Part shown: positions 62,005 to 64,000 of the stretch, piece by piece
Layout of the letters: each line of letters begins with the position of its first letter
Position numbering within the stretch: the first letter of the stretch is position 1
Assembly (NCBI RefSeq): GCF_030124145.1
Contig: NZ_JASKMS010000017.1
Span: 1-64,000, forward strand
DNA length: 64,000 nucleotides
Origin: Streptomyces sp. 378
GTDB taxonomy: Bacteria; Actinomycetota; Actinomycetes; Streptomycetales; Streptomycetaceae
Direction of reading: 5' to 3'
The notes under the pieces: generated by a model
Seen by the model: the letters and a program-made list of their open reading frames with translations, nothing else
What the model was told of the DNA's origin: nothing
Databases searched by the model: none
Translations under genes and position numbers: made by a program

Positions 62005-62664
62005 ATGACCTCTGTGCCCACGCCGATCCCCTCCCGCACGCAGTACGTGCTGGAGGGGATCAAACACCGCATCCTCACCGGGCAGTTGACGCCCGGGCAG
62101 GCGCTCGTCGAGACCGAGCTCGCCGCGCAGTTCGGGGTGTCCAAGACCCCCGTGCGGGAGGCGCTCAAGACCCTCGCCGGGACCGGGCTGGTCGTGATGA
62201 ACCAGTACAAGGGCGTCACGGTGCGCATGGTGGACGCGGACATGGCGCGCGAGGTCTACGACGTGCGGCTGCTGCTGGAGCCCGAGGCTCTGAAGCGGGC
62301 CGTGCGGCGCGGTGCCTCCCTGGACGCCGCTCGGGACGCCCTGACCCGGGCCGACGTCGCCACCGACACCGCCGAACGCTCCCTGGCCAACCGGGAGTTC
62401 CACCGTGCCCTGTACCTGCCGTGCGGCAACCCGCTGCTCGGCCGAATGCTCGACGAGGTGCGTGACCAGGCCGCCCTCGTCTCGGCCGTCGCCTGGGCCG
62501 CCTCACCCTCCTGGGAGCGGGAGGCCGGCGAGCACCGGGAGATCCTGCGGCTCGCCCTCGACGGCGACGCCGACGGCGCGGCGCGTGCCCTGCACGTCCA
62601 CATCGCCTCCTTCGTGCAGCGCGCCTTCCCCCAGGCGGCACGGGAACAGGAAGGTCAGCAATGA
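62005..62664 (+). CDS. GntR family regulator, FCD subfamily, of sugar-acid genes
   Basis: 219 aa. HTH: LEGIKHRILTGQLTPGQALV, AAQFGVSKTPVREALKTLAG; FCD domain with EVYDVRLLLEPEALKRAVRR, NREFHRALYLPCGNPLLGRM and SWEREAGEHREILRLALDGD, including the metal/ligand histidines. ATG 62005 is preceded by GAGAGG; the longer open frame comes from the pseudogene. Its stop overlaps the DapA-family gene (ATGA), so it probably controls this catabolic operon. Confidence 0.92.
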   Translation: MTSVPTPIPSRTQYVLEGIKHRILTGQLTPGQALVETELAAQFGVSKTPVREALKTLAGTGLVVMNQYKGVTVRMVDADMAREVYDVRLLLEPEALKRAVRRGASLDAARDALTRADVATDTAERSLANREFHRALYLPCGNPLLGRMLDEVRDQAALVSAVAWAASPSWEREAGEHREILRLALDGDADGAARALHVHIASFVQRAFPQAAREQEGQQ

Positions 62665-63572
62665 GCAGCGTGGCGTTCGAGACCCAGCGGGCGGCCCTGG
62701 CCGACGTGGTGGCGATCCCGGTGACCCCGTTCGCCGAGGACGGCTCCGTCGAGCAGGGCACCTACCGGGCTCTGCTGCGCCGTCTGCTCGACGGCGGCAT
62801 CACGACCCTCACCCCCAACGGCAACACCGGCGAGTTCTATGCCCTCACTCCCGAGGAGCGCCGGCTCGTCACCGAACTGACCGTCGACGAGGCCGGAACG
62901 CGGGCCGCGATCCTCGTCGGCGTCGGGCACGACGTCCCGACCGCCGTCGCCTCCGCGCGGCACGCCCGGGACCTCGGCGCCCAGATGGTGATGGTCCACC
63001 AGCCCGTCCACCCGTACGTCTCCCAGGCGGGCTGGGTCGACTACCACCGGGCCGTCGCCGAGGCCGTGCCCGAGCTGGGCGTCGTCCCGTACATCCGCAA
63101 CGCGCAGCTCTCGGGCGCCCGGCTGGCCGAACTCGCCGACGTCTGCCCGAACGTCATCGGCGTGAAGTACGCCGTCCCGGACGCGGCCGGGTTCGCCGGG
63201 TTCGCCCGGGACGCGGGTCTCGAGCGGTTCGTGTGGGTGGCCGGGCTCGCCGAGCCGTACGCGCCCTCCTACTTCTCCGCCGGTGCCACCGGCTTCACCT
63301 CGGGACTGGTGAACGTGGCCCCGGCCGTCTCCCTGAACATGCTGGAGGCGCTGCGCTCCGGCGACTACCCGGCCGCCATGAAGGTGTGGGAGCAGATCCG
63401 CCGCTTCGAGGAACTGCGCGCGGCCAACGGTTCCGCGAACAACGTCACCGTCGTCAAGGAGGCCCTCGCCTCCCTCGGGCTGTGCCGCCGCGAGGTCCGC
63501 CCGCCGAGCCGCACCCTCGGGGAGGACGAGCGCGCCGCGGTCGCCGCGATCGCCGCGGGGTGGTCGATATGA
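62661..63572 (+). CDS. DapA-family aldolase/dehydratase, probable 2-keto-3-deoxy sugar acid enzyme
   Basis: 303 aa, DHDPS fold. Seen: AIPVTPFAEDGSVEQGTYRA, TPNGNTGEFYALTPEERRLV, the catalytic tyrosine in VVPYIRNAQLSG, and the Schiff-base lysine in VIGVKYAVPDAAGF. It lacks the DapA-type TTGESxTL, with GNTGEFYAL instead, a pattern of 2-keto-3-deoxy acid dehydratases and aldolases. It follows a GntR gene and precedes an IlvD/Edd dehydratase by a 4-nt overlap, so it likely acts on the 2-keto-3-deoxy acid made by that enzyme. Confidence 0.88.
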   Translation: MSSVAFETQRAALADVVAIPVTPFAEDGSVEQGTYRALLRRLLDGGITTLTPNGNTGEFYALTPEERRLVTELTVDEAGTRAAILVGVGHDVPTAVASARHARDLGAQMVMVHQPVHPYVSQAGWVDYHRAVAEAVPELGVVPYIRNAQLSGARLAELADVCPNVIGVKYAVPDAAGFAGFARDAGLERFVWVAGLAEPYAPSYFSAGATGFTSGLVNVAPAVSLNMLEALRSGDYPAAMKVWEQIRRFEELRAANGSANNVTVVKEALASLGLCRREVRPPSRTLGEDERAAVAAIAAGWSI

Positions 63573-64000
63573 GCACACCGAAGAAGCGTCCGGAGGACCT
63601 GCGCAGCCACCAGTGGTACGGCACCGAGGGGTTGCGTACCTTCAGTCACCGTGCCCGCACCCGCCAGCTCGGCTACCTGCCCGAGGAGCACCTCGGCAAG
63701 CCGGTCATCGCGATCCTCAACACCTGGTCGGACATCAATCCCTGCCATGTGCACCTCAGGGACCGCGCCCAGGCGGTCAAGCGCGGTGTCTGGCAGGCGG
63801 GCGGTTTCCCGCTGGAGTTCCCGGTCTCGACCCTGAGTGAGACCTTCCAGAAGCCGACCCCCATGCTCTACCGCAACCTGCTCGCCATGGAGACGGAGGA
63901 GCTGCTGCGGTCGTACCCGGTCGACGGGGCCGTGCTGATGGGCGGCTGCGACAAGTCGACGCCCGCCCTGCTCATGGGCGCGGCGAGCGCGGACCTGCCG
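63569..64000 (+). CDS. IlvD/Edd family sugar-acid dehydratase, N-terminal part (cut by window edge)
   Basis: First 144 codons only. RSHQWYGTEGLRTFSHRART and RQLGYLPEEHLGKPVIAILN are typical of pentonate/aldonate dehydratases (L-arabinonate or D-xylonate type) rather than dihydroxy-acid dehydratase. NTWSDINPCHVHLRDRA and LMGGCDKSTPALLMGAASAD carry cluster- and metal-binding cysteines (NPC and GGCDK). With the preceding DapA-family enzyme this forms the two dehydration steps of a Weimberg-type route to 2-oxoglutarate semialdehyde. The substrate is not proven. Confidence 0.92.
   Translation, partial: MSTPKKRPEDLRSHQWYGTEGLRTFSHRARTRQLGYLPEEHLGKPVIAILNTWSDINPCHVHLRDRAQAVKRGVWQAGGFPLEFPVSTLSETFQKPTPMLYRNLLAMETEELLRSYPVDGAVLMGGCDKSTPALLMGAASADLP

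Overview
The window is very GC-rich with strong third-position G/C bias, GTG and TTG starts, many 1-4 nt start/stop overlaps, Tat and Sec secreted proteins and duplicated sugar ABC operons. It also carries an actinobacterial OpcA and a SufR-led suf operon. All of this points to a Streptomyces chromosome core. From memory, the gene order (pgi, pgl-opcA-zwf-tal-tkt, ctaB, ctaA, suf operon, dapD/dapA) resembles the SCO19xx region of S. coelicolor. No phage, transposon, rRNA, CRISPR array or large biosynthetic cluster was seen.

Layout. 1-5.8 kb: end of pgi, then a PadR-controlled ABC exporter of the FtsX type, divergent from a lone solute-binding protein. 6-11.2 kb: alpha-glucosidase plus sugar ABC importer operon, one permease of which carries an unusual extracytoplasmic insert. 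11.3-17.9 kb (minus strand): pentose phosphate operon tkt-tal-zwf-opcA-pgl. 18.2-24.5 kb: heme O synthase, a small conserved protein, an amidohydrolase, heme A synthase, a drug-type ABC exporter and an AAC(3)-like acetyltransferase. 24.6-31.3 kb: sufR-sufB-sufD-Rieske ferredoxin-sufC-sufS-sufU-sufT. 31.3-37.6 kb: AbfB-domain membrane protein, SMR efflux pump with its TetR, dapD, a small secreted peptide, dapA, two membrane/stress proteins, and a monooxygenase with a SoxR-type box. 37.7-42.9 kb: secreted nuclease/phosphatase, an unknown protein, and a Tat-exported PhoX with a PHO box.

42.9-44.8 kb is the most interesting part. Two tandem non-coding RNA genes stand directly upstream of a full-length Ro60 (TROVE plus VWA) gene. 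Both RNAs share a Ro-type stem. The second carries a complete circularly permuted tRNA-like body (YrlA type); the first is a minimal Y RNA without it.

44.9-50.6 kb: GntR regulator and ACC deaminase, a VOC protein, LacI and TetR regulators, a double-TerD protein and a small conserved protein. 50.7-55.7 kb (minus strand): polyol-type ABC importer with a zinc dehydrogenase and a DeoR regulator. 55.9-64 kb: sugar-acid region with a uronate dehydrogenase-like gene, 5-dehydro-4-deoxyglucarate dehydratase, an unknown barrel-like protein, MFS exporter, a DinB-like protein, a frameshifted metallo-hydrolase pseudogene, and a GntR-led operon of a DapA-family enzyme and an IlvD/Edd dehydratase cut by the window edge. 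Together these suggest oxidative uronate and aldonate breakdown to 2-oxoglutarate semialdehyde.
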